A stretch of 64,000 nt of DNA from Siphonodentalium dalli (GCA_032622095.1 CP136066.1:91781319-91845318); one strand, 5' to 3'. Counted from the stretch's first letter, positions 10,833-23,604 are shown. The notes: generated by a model from the sequence alone, not told the origin. Numbers and translations are program-made.

Positions 10833-11474
10833 CTATATGCAGAACATGATTGATTGTGTATTGCAAAGCCAACATTTAAGTTGGAACATGCATAGCCAAA
10901 CATATATACATATATACAAACAAACAGCTTATAAAACAAACAATTTATACGTTAACAATTATCATATCATATTTTCGTAACAAATTCACCATAATATAAT
11001 AATTATACACAGCACGTATACATACGATTCATTAACAGTTACCTTGCATAATTGTGTAATTTCCAATTTATGGATGTGTCGCATTGCATATATAGATTTA
11101 GACATGCATGTTCCCAACCATGTGATTAGACACTGACTAAATTAAGGTAATACCAATGAATGATTAGTACACAATTGTGGTATTTGATTAGCAACCGTTG
11201 CTAACCTTAAATAAGACATCTGGTTCACTTTGACGACCAGGTATATCTCAAATTTCACATTTGGGTATTAACTGTATCGGAAACGCAAACGTTGAATTAC
11301 GACCCTATAAGCTATAATTGCAATTTCAAGTGAATTCCTGGTAATTTCCTAGACTAAGTTTCTCGATCTTATAATGATCAATGGCCCATGGGGCACAAAC
11401 ATGTACAGTTTAATATATGTGTCACCATTTGAACATAACTAATACCATCTGACTATAGACACTATCTAATTTAC

Positions 11475-11683
11475 GGGAAAATACCATGGCCCATAGTATT
11501 GATCGGTCCAAAGCGAAGTATATTATTGGGGGAGAACGATCCATTAAGCCTAAGTCGATGGTTTGTTCACAACAGATGGAGTCATGATACATTATGAAGG
11601 ATGATGGAAGGGTCCCCTTAACTATGTTCTTCGACACTGTATTGTCCGCGCACTGTATCACTTGTACCTTACACTGTGTTGTA
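11475..11683 (-). CDS. Candidate Cys-containing exon, paralogous to the 13644-12167 exon pair
   Basis: Acceptor ggtctcatatatag (phase 2), open frame of 69 codons, donor CCC|GTAAAT (phase 1). Residues include IVKGTLPSS, a DSICC motif and PPIIYFALDRSILWAM. The stretch IYFALDRSILWAM lines up with ...HIY|LMDNSVLVLN across the exon junction at 13469/12167. This suggests a duplicated module that here has no intron. Family unknown. Confidence 0.35.
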
Positions 11684-11783
11684 CTATATATGAGACCAAA
11701 CACATAATGCACAATTTTTCTTCTTATAAATAAATTATCTCTTAGAAAGTGTCCAGAGATGTCTTGCCTATTTATACTGACAA

Positions 11784-11795
11784 TTTATTTTTATT
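11784..11795 (-). terminator. Two adjacent poly(A) signals
   Basis: The minus strand reads AATAAAAATAAA, 49-60 nt beyond the stop codon at 11844. This supports the frame at 12167-11844 as a real 3' terminal exon. Confidence 0.45.
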
Positions 11796-11843
11796 CTTGT
11801 GGCAAAGTATTTGAGGGAGAGATTTGTTATGTTGACTAAGATG

Positions 11844-12167
11844 TTAATTTAGTATGTGAAACATGTATCCCGGTGGAGGTATCGAGTGGACGGAGAAAGT
11901 GTTTTCTTTATCATTAGATGAACAAAATTTAAACTCCCAATTTGGATAGACCCGACCAGGAATTATAGAACAACCATCTATATAAGCCGAGCAATATTTA
12001 GCAATACACATGGACATAACATTCTTTAAGATTTTTAAACAATACCAGCTATCCACATCTATATGGCTAAACATATCATTGGCATATATAGATGAGCTGT
12101 TGTAGTTGTTACATTGATGCTGGTCGGGTTTTTCCAAATTTAATACTAAAACAGAATTATCCATAAG
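11844..12167 (-). CDS. Candidate 3' terminal exon downstream of a transposon-filled intron
   Basis: A 107-residue frame opens after CCGTAG (acceptor AG at 12168-12169) in phase 0, matching the phase 0 exit at 13469. It reads LMDNSVLVLNLEKP, continues through several cysteines (SWYCLKILK, MSMCIAKYCSAYIDGC, EFKFC), and stops at 11844 just before tandem AATAAA signals. No transmembrane segment, no recognised domain. The acceptor lies immediately next to the terminal repeat of the element at 12172-13449 and lacks a normal pyrimidine tract. Only transcript data could prove that the splice is used. Confidence 0.4.
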   Translation of the reverse strand, partial: LMDNSVLVLNLEKPDQHQCNNYNSSSIYANDMFSHIDVDSWYCLKILKNVMSMCIAKYCSAYIDGCSIIPGRVYPNWEFKFCSSNDKENTFSVHSIPPPGYMFHILN

Positions 12168-12171
12168 CTAC

Positions 12172-13449
12172 GGTGGCTGGTTTAGGACATGAGAATTTGT
12201 TTTGTATTTCGTGGCCACGAAATACTAAGTCGTGGCCACGAAATAACTAATTTGGTGGCCACAAAATACTAATTCGTGGCCAAGAAATAACTAATTCGTG
12301 GTCACGAAATACTAATTCGTGGCCACGAAATAACTGATTGACCTTTGCATATATCCAGATATATCCATATACCTTTACGGTATGGTTACACTAGCTTGAT
12401 GATGTTTTAGAAACAATGCGTACGATCGCAGAGAAGCTACTATAAACCCCTTATGGCGTGGGACCCGGGCTCTATGGGGGACATGGACGTCCTATATAAA
12501 CTAGCTCAGAGAGAACGGGGAAAACACGGGTCAGGTGGCTCCAAGACAAACTGAATATTCATTAGTTTTTACCACAAGGGATCGAATGGGAATGCCATTT
12601 CTCTCGGCATATTGGCCGAGATTTAAGTCAAATAAGGGGTTTTGTAGGGTGGGCCCAAAAACAAGCTTATAACTATTCACCCGTTTCAACCATACCCGAT
12701 CCAAAATGGTCGCCGCTCAGAAGGTGTCAAATGGGGTACATATTATTACTTGACCGATATAGATCAAATAAAGGGTGTTGTATCGTGGCCCACAAAGCAA
12801 GCTAAATTTTCACACATTCAACCCACTCGAGCGAAAATGATAACTGATCAGAGGGGTCCATATATGGTACCATGTAATCCCCCCTAATGTAGGTCAAATA
12901 CAGTGTGTTGTGGGTGACCCCTGAGACAAACTAAATGTTCACCCGCTTTCACCATCCCCGAACCAAAATGGCCACCCCAGATGGGTTCAATTATGACACC
13001 TATACAATTTCTCGACCCCTTAACCGTTTGATGTGGTATAATTGGTGCTGTAGGGTGGCCCCAAGATATACTGAATGTCGTGGGTGCGTGTGTAACCCAC
13101 CCGCAGGACGGCGGCAACTTTGGATCGGGTTGGTGAAAGGGGTGATTACTTAATTTGTTTTACGTGCCACCCTACAGCACACTTTATCTCAAATTGCCGT
13201 GGCCCATGCCAAGATGGTGGACAACTACAACCAGATCATCTCTATTCGCTTCCATTACAACAATGGGACTGACGATCGTATATCACAATTAGTTGTTTCG
13301 TGGCCACGAATTATTTATTTCTTGACCACGAATTAGTATTTCATGGCCACGAATTAGTTATTTCGTGGCCACAAATTAGTTATTTCCTGGCCACGAATTA
13401 GTATTTCGTGACCACGAAATAAATAAAAAAAATATTCCCATGTCCTAAA
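12172..13449. mobile_element. TIR element with inverted arrays of 22-bp palindromes (family PA, copy 1)
   Basis: The left terminus reads GGTGGCTGGTTTAGGACATG. The right end (catgtcctaaa) complements the inner half of that terminus and then diverges. Just inside each end lie six units built on the palindrome TTCGTGGCCACGAA (12205-12335 and 13295-13420). The two arrays face each other. Between them are about five diverged units of roughly 125 bp marked by 'ggtggcccca-gacaaactgaat' and 'accatccccgaaccaaaatgg'. The same terminus bounds an element with a different palindrome at 23864-24226. The element occupies almost all of the candidate intron 13468-12168. Confidence 0.65.
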
Positions 13450-13468
13450 ATTTTTGACTGACACTTAC

Positions 13469-13644
13469 ATAAATATGACTCCCAGATTTGTTAGCACACA
13501 ACTCCGTATTGTGCGGTACTTCGTCCTGGCAATAAACATTAATTTTGTCAATTGATGAAAAAACACCATCAATCAATTTTACAACGACATCCTGAAACTT
13601 TAGTCTTGATAAACATTGCATTTGTATAATAGTGGACATTATCA
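13469..13644 (-). CDS. Candidate internal exon upstream of the transposon-filled intron
   Basis: The minus-strand acceptor (cacgtacttcag) opens in phase 1. The frame gives 58 codons (MSTIIQMQCLSRLKFQDVVV near the start, then DKINVYCQDEVPHNTELC) and ends at the strong donor TTTAT|GTAAGTG in phase 0. The next exon, in matching phase, begins at 12167. No in-frame ATG is needed if an upstream exon exists; otherwise MSTIIQ could be the start. Unrecognised protein. Cys spacing suggests an extracellular or disulphide-bonded fold (inference). Confidence 0.4.
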
Positions 13645-13797
13645 CTGAAGTACGTGATTGTGATGTATATGATTGGTGTGAACCACATTTTTATCAACTA
13701 CTGTAACTGGTGGCCTGACTATATTGCATGTTAATTTTGTAAAATCACATGTAGGTACGATATATTGCACGTAAGAGCCATGCATATATGATAGCCA

Positions 13798-14274
13798 TTA
13801 AAGGTACTCAATCCATAAAGAGGGTCCCCATCTCAACAGATTCCAACAACAACAATCCGATCAGAGGGTCCTATATTACTATTTCTTTGGATTTGGGGGT
13901 AACAAATATTTGATTCGAGTCGAGAAACCCATCAAACAAAGCTCAGAGTTATTAGATATTGATTTTTGAAATTTGTTATGTTCTCGAGATGAGTACTAAT
14001 AACTGCCGTAATCTGCTCTGGATGTGTACTCCAAATCTATTCAAACAGACAAGGATGGATAACTCTAAAATCAAGTGGTAATTTTAAAGCAATTTTGACT
14101 GAGTTATGGGCCAGATAGTATTCCCGATAATGAAATATAATAGATTTCTAAAATCAATATCTAATAAATCTGAGCTTTGATGGGTGACTTCCTCGACTCG
14201 AATAAAATATTTTTGACCCCCGAAGCCATTGAAATAGTAATTGAGAGGAGTTTTATCGGATTGAGTACCTTTAA
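13798..14274. mobile_element. MITE family M1, long-TIR, TTAA-flanked (copy 1)
   Basis: The ends read TTAAAGGTACTCAATC and GATTGAGTACCTTTAA. The arms extend inward for over 150 bp: 'gattcgagtcga', 'catcaaa-aaagctcaga' and 'atattgatttttgaaattt' all recur as complements on the right arm. The TTAA border suggests a piggyBac-type target. A second full copy lies at 59616-60057 and fragments near 655-1000 and 56715-56800. Confidence 0.75.
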
Positions 14275-14574
14275 GATATGTAATTAAGTAATTTGTGGCA
14301 AGATCCCCCATGTTTTTCGATTTCAAAGAACAAAGAAATCCACTTACCGAACTTGCTATGCGTAATAGCATGTTTTTATTACCAGGTGGATGGGAAAAAA
14401 ATAGAGGGGTACACAAACAAAAGCCTCACACAAACCTGTTTCCACTAAAATATCAAGCTGGAAACAGGTAGATTCTGAAAATAGACACACTGGTGGTATA
14501 GAAACTGTGCTCACATCGCTTTTAACATTCCGAAAACGCGCGACCATTTTTTTCGACATAAGGAATCCGACTAC

Positions 14575-14935
14575 ATAACGAGTTGAAGATCTTGTATATC
14601 ACATGCAAAAAACTAGAGTTTTATTCCATTCAAAAAAATCCTTAAAAGTAGCTTTAAAATGCATACGTTTATATCGTGGGCAAAAACGCTTTACAACTGT
14701 ATACAACAGTATTGCGCGCTCAGGATTGCGACGAAAAATATAGTCCCCAATTTGCCTCTTTGTTTTTGTCTATTTTCGTTAGTGCAACGAAGTTGGGCAA
14801 TAATTATCTTTAATGGTCTAATCAATAATTTTGCATTGTCTGGTTTTTCTGTCATGCGCCGCTATTCAAAATAATATTAATCCGCCTAATAAATGTAAAG
14901 TAATTTTGTTGGCGCGCTGCCAAGTTGGCGGGAAA
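14575..14935 (+). repeat. Dispersed repeat family R1, copy b
   Basis: Matches 280-645 in direct orientation (for example 'cttaaaagtagct..aaaa', 'acggtattgcgc', 'tttgcctctttgtttttg'). Non-coding. Confidence 0.5.
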
Positions 14936-15795
14936 CATGTACTTATTCGTCACCAGTAACATATACATTATGTGATATAAGGAAATATGTAATGGCTTTT
15001 TAAATGATATAATGGGGGTTTCATGTGATATATATTATGTATCGGGACCATTAGCGGACAGACTCGGAGACGTGACTTTTAGGTGGCAAGATTCGACCCC
15101 AAAAAAATACCACCCAAAATGGGATTCCATATAGTGCAGCGGCCAAATCGAAAAAGAGCTCTAGTTTTCGAGATACCCCTACCCAAGGTAGAACAAGTCG
15201 ATACCAACTTTTTTTTAAAGAAATATATATTGTTCACGAAAATGACAGTGAAAAATAACAGAATTGGTGGTGGCTATTGTCAAACCGATGATGAACGATA
15301 CCCACCAGTCACTTTTCCAGAAATTAACGATTTTTGGTAAAGTGAGCCCTGTGGCTAAATCCTAACTTATTTGCCAACATTGTTGGTGTTAAAATTACAG
15401 CATCGTAACATAGCTCAACTTTATAGGACAAAAGTGTTGGTTTATTTTGATTTTCCTGCTATTTGGAGCTTAAACATTTATTTTCTGCTATAAAATCTCT
15501 CTTTTTCACAGAAATATTTTCTTTCAATCATTATCATTCAAAAATCGGAAACATTTTATTGATAATAGTTAAGATAAACATGCATCGACGTCTACATTGT
15601 AGGACTGAAATATTTATTTTAAACAGCATATGACACACAATTTATACATAAAGTTTCACAATTATCAAACAAAATCACATTTGTTGACAAAGTGATTGTT
15701 AGTTTCCCTCTAAGTAATAAGAAATATAGAATAAAAATATGATGTTCAAATAAATCCCCCCTATATATATATATATAGTCCACATTGAACATAAT
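14936..15795. other. No recognisable gene
   Basis: One open frame (15083-15340, plus) lacks an ATG start and family resemblance. The 3' part is AT-rich up to the non-LTR element. Confidence 0.3.
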
Positions 15796-18735
15796 ATGTG
15801 GAACCGAAAACTTAAAGACAACCCGGATTTTCCAAATAACCATGTTAATCAACAAGAGATGCGGCCAAAACGGTGGAAACCGGAATTTAAAGGCGTATTT
15901 GCGCAACAAATTAGTGAGGAATCTGTCGGGAAACTCGTTTCGCAACTAGATGGCCTCAAGTATAGTAATAAACATACGCACGCAGAAGTAAACCGAATCT
16001 GCAGCGACATAACTGGAGTTTTAGTAGAAGCCGCAAACAAGACGTGTGGAACGTTTCAATGTGGTAACCATAAATCTACACGACAGCGAAGAATACACAA
16101 ATCATGGTTTGACGAAGATTGTAAGAAACAATGCGACTGTTTCCATAGAGCAAAATCCGATTATCAACGTGATCGAAATGATAAAAATAAGGATATATTA
16201 AGATTAACCGGTATAGATTATCGTAAAATGATGGATAATAAAATAAGAAACGAACGTAACTCAAACATCGCCGAATTACGGAGCTTTCGCTCTGAGGCTG
16301 GTGGTGACTTTTGGAAACAATTAGACAAACTCACAAATAGCGATCGACCAGCACCGAATAGTAGTAAAGTTGATATAGGTGATTTTTATGAATATTTTAA
16401 AGCAATGAATGGAGATACAGACGAAAAAGCAGATCTTGCAGATCATATAGATGAGTTGTTTTGTGAATTAAATCTGAATGAAATGAACAACAAAATAACA
16501 GAGGAAGAAATCCGCACGGCAATTCACAATTTGCGTAACAATAAAGCTTCAGGACTCGATCATCTATGCAATGAATATTTCAAATCTTCTGTTGATGTAT
16601 TGATTGATGTTTATGTAAAAATGTTTAACTTAATACCAGATACGGGATTATATCCCACATATTGGCCACTGGTGTCATAAGACCGATTTACAAAAAGAGC
16701 GGGGATGTAAGTAATACCGATTCATACAGGGGAATTACGCTTTTAAGCTGTTTCTCAAAAATGTTCACATCGATACTAAATGTAAGGCTATCAAAATTTT
16801 CAGATGAGATGAAGCTATTTAATGACAACCAGACCGGGTTTCGAAAGAATTATTCGACATCTGATAACATATTTGTTCTTAGTAGTCTTATCAATATATA
16901 CCTGGTGAGTGGGAGAAAACTGTACTGCACGTTCATCGATTTCAGGAAGGCATATGATACGATTTGGCGGGAAGCTCTATTTCTTAAATTGTTGCGAAAC
17001 GGTATCAACGGGAAGCTTTTTAGGGTAATTAAAAACATGTAAAGCCAAATAAAAACTTGTGTGAAGAATGAAGTTGATCGATCTGAGTTCTTCAGCAGCA
17101 ACATATGTCTTTTCCAGGGAGAGATAATGTCACCTTTCCTATTTTCACTTTACGTAAATGACTTACAGAGTTATCTTAATGACTGCGCCATATGTAATCT
17201 CAAATTTATTGATGAACTGTTCTATGAAAGTTTGAAATGCTATATATGTCTATTGTGTTTACTTTATGCCGATGACACTGTACTCATGACCGACGACGAA
17301 GCATGCATGCATAGGGCACTTTCGGCTTTTCAGGACTATACTGACGCATGGGGTCTGCAAGTAAACACTAATAAAACGAAGGTAGTAATTTTCTGTAAGA
17401 AACAACCAAAAAGATTACCAATATTCAAGATTAACGATTCCGAATTGAAGATTGTTAAATAATTCGTGTATCTGGGTGTAGAATTTTTCTTTAATGGTAG
17501 GTTCTGTAGATCGATCAAGAGAACTTGTAAATTGGCAACGAAAGCGATTTACGCGCTGTTTAACAAAGTCAGAAACCTGGAGTTGCCAGTCGATGTGATG
17601 TTATATTTGTTTGATGTAATGGTTGTGCCAATACTTCTGTATGGTAGCGAAGTTTGGTGCCACGAGGATATAAAATCCATTGAAAGTGTGCATCTTAAGT
17701 TTTGTAAAATGGTACTAGGTATGAAATCATGTACACCAAATTATATGGTATATGGTGAACTCGGACGACACCCATTGTCGATCGAAGTTAAATGTAGAAC
17801 AATATCCTATTGGTCAAAATTGCTCTCAAATGAAGGATCCGAAATCACGAAAAATGTATACAAACTGACCAAAGTTATCCACGAGCGCGACCCAATGTTC
17901 GGTACAAAATTAAGATGGATGGTGTTCATACAGAAAACTATAAACGGGGCAGGCCTCAATTATATGTGGGAAGAACAAACAGTCTAGAGCGAAAATACAA
18001 TTACTTAAACGAATTTTGACAGATCAGTTTATACAAGTGTAGCATCCACATCGAGGGGCCATCTCTATAGAGCTATAACCCCGTCCCCCAAAATGAGAAA
18101 ATAGATTTGCCAAGCCACTTATCTGAATATGTTATGAAGATTAGGACATCGAATCATAGGCTTGCCATTGAGAGTGGGCGGTGGAAGAAAACGAACAAAG
18201 AAGAGAGATTATGTACCTTGTGTAAGAATGGAATAGGGGACGAATATCACCTGATGATAACTTGCATATGTTTCTCAGAAATTAGACAAAAGTATATACC
18301 CGAATATTACTGGAAATACCCAAACGTGTATAAATTTCACAAACTTCTCTACGTTGAGAATATAGCCGTATTGAAAAATGTGGCTATATATTTGAAGCTA
18401 GCCATGAGAGAATACAGCATGAAGACTTAATCTGCGTGCGACTGGGTATTTGGGCCACGTCATAATTGTCTCACACAGGGATACATTTATCTTGCCCCTG
18501 CTTTCTCGATGTGGGTGTGCACTGTTCACGTTGCCCTTTATGCAAAACAATAGCCATATAGTACCAAGGCATGTTTGGTTCACATCAAAGGACTTGGTGA
18601 CATATATAGTTGTCGGTCCAATGGCCTGTGTCTGTCTCCCATTGTAGGCATCCTAATCCACATTTGTATATTTGTATATATGTTTTTGCATGTAATATGT
18701 TAAAGCATGTCTATCAATAAAGCATACCATACCAT
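15796..18735 (+). mobile_element. 5'-truncated, inactivated non-LTR retrotransposon (reverse transcriptase ORF)
   Basis: Successive frames spell an ORF2-like protein. First comes the linker between endonuclease and RT (15796-16680), then RT motifs: NNKASGLDHLCNEYF, IDFRKAYDTIWREAL (near 16940), NDNQTGFRKNYST, and the catalytic YADDTVL at 17265-17285. A thumb and connection region with YLGV and PILLYGSEVW follows, and then a C-terminal block R-L-A-I-E-S-G-R-W with C-x2-C and H-x4-C spacing (18107-18430). Damage: a frameshift near 16665, in-frame stops at 17040-17042 and 17460-17462, and another frameshift between 17987 and 18107. The endonuclease is missing. The 3' end has AATAAA (about 18716) and a short (CATAC) tail. 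It belongs with the Jockey/CR1/L2-type lineages by its C-terminal pattern; the exact clade is uncertain. Confidence 0.85.
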
Positions 18736-18827
18736 ACAAATATGGCAGTTATCTCAGTTAATATACCGGTATTTCTAAATCAAAAGCAAAATATTATGAT
18801 ATGTAGCTGAGAGAACGTTGTCATATA

Positions 18828-21240
18828 TTCAGTTCGTTGGGTAGATGATCTCCAAACAATCAAACAAATTAAAATTGTCTTTCTTATTTACCGTTTGCTT
18901 GTTGTAAGGTGCCGCAGGCTTTTAGGAACGACCCCATCCATAGTAATTCATTAGTAATTGTATATTTCCTGATCGAATAGGATTTTCTCCACACACTCTG
19001 TTAAAATATATAGCATTTCATTTTAGTTCGTAGAGTTCAAGACTTAAAATAGGGTAGGGGGTCCCCCAAGACAGTGAAAATCCGCATTTCGTATATGCCA
19101 GCCAATTATTGCAAAGTGTCCCAGGTTTCAGGAACCAGCCCATCAATATAAATTATTTATTTTCTGAACACTAAAATCTGTCCACACCCTCAGTTAAAAC
19201 TGACATTGCTTGATTTATTTTTTATTTGTAAAATAACAAATGATATATAACAACAAAAATGAAGGATAAGTAGATGATACGTACTGTGCAGGCCAGAGCA
19301 GCATGCTCATGGTTGGTCGTCTTCCGGTTGCCCTTGTATTGAGATATATAAAACATAAAGGATGGTGGATGAAAATAAAGATGTATTTAAAGATGTATGA
19401 GATCAGATACCTTCAGTTCGTGATGTTTTCATGACTTAAAATAACGTAGGTGATCACAAAAACAGTTAAAATTGTATTCTTGTTATTTGCCAGCAGCTTT
19501 TTGTAAATTGTCCCAGGCTGTCGGATATCAACACAGCCTTGTAATCGTATGGTGCCTGATAGAATAGCCATCGGTTGATATTGAGATCATAATCCCTTCC
19601 GTACCTTATGTGTTCAATACTCAATATAATAATGGTGAGATACATATGACAGTGAAAATTCGCCTTTATTATTTGACAGCCGCTTGTTGTGAAGTGTCGC
19701 ATGGTGCAGGCTTTCGGGAACCGACACATCCATGGGGTATATATCCTGATGCACCTTTGGTCGCATTGTCTGTTAATATTGAGAGCATTTCATTTCAGCA
19801 TGTGGTGTCGTTAAAGACTTCAAATAGGATAGCGGGTTCGCAGACAGAAAATTTGCCTTTCTTATTTGCCAGCCACTTTTCGTAAAGAGCCTATGCTTTC
19901 ACAACCAAATCCATATTTATATATAAATTGTGTACTTCCTCATACAACTACCAATTAGCATACTCTCTGTCGTTCCAGTTCGTGGTGTGTTCTAGTCTTA
20001 ACATTGGGTATAGTGTCCTAAAACAGTAAACAATCACATGTTTTAATTGCCAGTCGCTTTTTGTAATGTGTCCCTGGCTGTCATGTACCTACCCTTTTAT
20101 AACAATTTTGTATTAGCTTATACAATAGTCATGTGTACACACCGTCGTTTGACATTGAGATCACATCCATTCAGTTTGTAACGGGTTCAATCGTTAAATG
20201 GGGTAGAGGGTCCACAACAACCGTGAAAATTCGTCTTTATCGTTTTTCAGCAGCTTTTTGTAAGGTGTCACATGCTTTCGAATAGTGAACCAACCTATCA
20301 TTAAATATTGCATATTTTCTGATAGAACAACTATTCCACCAACATTTCTGGTAAAATTGATAGCATATCCCTGTAGAATGTTCAGACTTCAAATAGGGAT
20401 TGGGTGTCCCCTGAGACAGTGGAAATTAGCCTTTTTTCGTTTGCCACCCTCTTTTTGTAAAGTTCAAAAGGATTTCGTGAACCATCCCATCTATACACAT
20501 TTCCTGATATAATACATTTTCCCACACTATCAGTTAATATGGAAAGCATATCATTTCAGTTCGTGGCATGTTTAAGACTTCAAATGGGATAGTGGTGTCC
20601 TCAAAACAGAACATTCTCATTTCGTATTTGCCAGCTACTTTTTGTAAAAATGCCCCAGGATTTCGGGGTGACCAACCCACCCATACCAATTGTTTGTTCC
20701 CCAATAGCACACTACCTTTCGTTCACACACCCAGCTAATTTGAGAATATATAACTTCAGTTTATAGTGTGTCCGAAATATTAAATGGGTTAGAATGTCCT
20801 CCAATAACAGAGCTAATTCGCCTTTCTCGTTTGCCAGCCGCTTATCCCAGTATCCCAGACAATCGGAACCAACCAATCCATACAGATGTGTATTTCCTGA
20901 TATAGCATCCACTTCTCTAAACCCGCAGTTAATATTGGGAGCATATCAGTTCAGTTCGTAATGTTTTCAAGACTTCAAATTGGGTAGGGGGCATCAAAAC
21001 AAAGAAAATTCACATTTCGTATTTTCCAGCTGCCTTTTGTAAAGTGCCCTAGGTTTTCTGGAACCACCTATACACATTCTATATAATCCACGACAACACT
21101 ATCTTTCGTTCACTCATTTAATATTCGGAGCATATACCTTTCAGTTTGTAGTGTATTTAAGACTTTAAATGGGGTAGGGGCCTTCAAAACAAAGAAATTC
21201 AACTTTCTTATTTGCCAGCCGCCTTTTAAAAAAGTGTTCT
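18828..21240 (+). repeat. Tandem satellite, unit about 195 bp, about 11 copies
   Basis: The core 'ttcagttcgtggtgtgttcaagactt-aaatggggtag' recurs near 18830, 19022, 19411, 19795, 19975, 20177, 20375, 20556, 20755, 20950 and 21145. Each is followed by 'cctttcttatttgccagccgctttttgtaaagtgtcccagg' variants. Spacing is mostly 180-200 bp. About 190 bp of unrelated DNA interrupts at 19215-19400. Units are clearly diverged, so this is an old array. Confidence 0.8.
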
Positions 21241-21950
21241 ATATATTACATTTTATACTTTGACAAATATAATCTGAAAAATGGTATGAGTTAATCAAAA
21301 GGGGTGGGAGCACAAGTTAGAGTATTGCTCCTCTTCCTTAACAATATTGAAAAGCATAATAAAATTTATATATTGTATTATGTTTGGACTCAAAGTTTGC
21401 TTAGTTGGAATGTAGTACCTAAAAGGGGTTCGAGATTCAGGGTGAGGTGTGGAGTTGTGAGTGGACAGATATCACTGATATGAGGGGATGTAGGTCATAT
21501 GGCGAGATGAGCCGAGACTTTTGATAACAATATGGGGGAATACATGAAGATATAGGCTTATTGGGATTTTGAAAGTTTTCCGTCAATGGAATCTACCTGA
21601 CGATGCAATGAACGTTTGCGTGCTGATAAACAATTTATCATTTAGAGTATTGGATAGGTTGCTTTGACCGAAGAGGATATCTTCAACACTATCAAAAAAA
21701 AAATCCATTTAGCCAAAGACGTTGGAGGAATAGTAAGCGCCTTTCTTCAACTAATGGGCACTGGAAGAACAAATGCAAAGCGTCTTCAATATAAAACCCG
21801 TATTGACAGTGGGCTGTTATGGAAAATACAGTTTCCAAGTTTATCAAAATTTAACATATCTGTTGTGATCCACTATATAAATGAAGAATAGTATGCACAC
21901 AGTATAAACAGATCCAAATGCAAATTCGTCACCAGTATACACATACGGAA
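21241..21950. other. No recognisable feature
   Basis: A 75-residue frame at 21664-21891 has no ATG start and no splice signals that I trust. Confidence 0.3.
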
Positions 21951-21954
21951 CAAG

Positions 21955-22335
21955 TAGAGACAATTGTATAAATGTTGGTCAAGTATCAACAATGTGTCTG
22001 AGAACAGCCTCTATAAGATATCGCAACACAACTGTAAAATATAACGTCCATTTGCTCAGTAGTTCGTAACATGAATAGATATAATTTCAACATTATTACA
22101 TGAAGCACAATTCCGTGGAGTTGGTATGTAGATGGTATTTAAGAACGCACAATGTCAAAATCGAATTTGTTCCAATGATTTTTCACAGAGCTTTGCTGAT
22201 TGTTCGACTTATATAATAATTTGCAGTTAACAAGTATCAACAATGTGTCTACTGAACAGCCTCCATCAGATATCTGAACACCACTTGAAAAATAACGCCC
22301 AGTTGCTCAGTAGTTCGCAAAGTGATTTCTCGTAA
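21955..22335 (+). repeat. Direct repeat pair of about 105 bp
   Basis: 'caagtatcaacaatgtgtct' through 'ttgctcagtagttcg' occurs at 21978-22070 and again at 22228-22318, about 250 bp apart. Confidence 0.6.
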
Positions 22336-23589
22336 ATATGTTTAAGTATGAACACAGCCAGGAGGTCGATGACTTATATTACATACAATCGAGCCAAAAC
22401 GTCCGCTATTAAGAAGTCTGAACAAGGAACTTGAAGGAAGTTCATAATACTAAAGCAACATAACTGTTGCTTGATTTCTTGAAGCGACATTCAAATTGAC
22501 GTACGTGATACTTGTGAAAATGGCAGAGTCACTCGTTTCTATTCCCAAACGATTTCGTTAAAAAAAATTGTGATACAGACTCAAAGCACTCTTATGTCGA
22601 AGTGCTCCAATCCTAATGGCCACTCCGTGGTTACACTTTCTTTGAATCATAGCACATATTTCCTGTACAATGGAGATAATAGCTCGGTAAGTGTTGTCCC
22701 CCTCTCCTCATCCCTGGTGTAGACGACGCCACAATGCAACATACATATCCTTAAACCACAGCATTATACTTTTAGCTATACCATGGAGACGACTACATAT
22801 AAGTTTGGTAGAAACCGCCAACAATAAAAGTGTTCATTAACTCTGGTGCAATTTCCCCCACCGTCCCTGGTTCGAGCGGTGCGCCATTTATGTATCTGTA
22901 AACGACGTATCAAAATTATATGTACTAGAGACCTTTCGGAAAATCACGAATACGATTACGGATATGGAAATATCACGCCAGTATACGGCCAAAATTAAAT
23001 TTTTAAGCACGGGGGTTAAATTCTTATGTGAGACGTAATATACCCCACTGAGTTAATTATGTGCAGATGTGTCAATAATCAGCTTAGGGACGCTCTAACA
23101 TTATCCGTGCATGCAGAATTACCTGTTATCAATAAAATATGTTGTTGTTGTTGTAACTGGGGTATGGAAGCCTAAACATATATGTAAATATCAATGAAAT
23201 TGCTTGACGTTTGTTCAAGTTATCGCGATAACAGACACACACATTTTATAAAAAGAAACAAGTAGCATAACTCTGGTTAGAAAGTCGGGACGGACCCGAT
23301 TTTCTGCGTACTGCTGTCACACATGACAGTTAACTCACGTACCAAAAATTGTCAGAATTCACCAATAAACGGCTATGTTATATAAGTTTGTTGCCACACG
23401 CCCCACTTCCACCCAACCGCCAACTGGCCCTCGGCATATCAATAGTCGAGTTTTGATAAAAAGTCGACGAAAAATGTCGTGTCTACATGTATACTATACT
23501 ATGTTCGCATGTGCAAGGCAATTAATGCCGATCATGTTATATACCCCTTTGGTGGACCTTGCTCTGCTATAAAGTTGGGATGTAAATTG
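22336..23589. other. No recognisable feature
   Basis: AT-rich intergenic DNA. No exon, long inverted repeat or tandem array was identified. Confidence 0.3.
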
Positions 23590-23604
23590 TTATAGATCTT
23601 GGTC

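Noticed and set aside
14348-14371. Minus-strand mini-exon MLLRIASS before donor GTTCG|GTAAGTG
   Set aside because: The donor is strong, but its phase 0 does not match the next candidate exon at 13644 (phase 1), and an in-frame stop lies just upstream. Too little to call.
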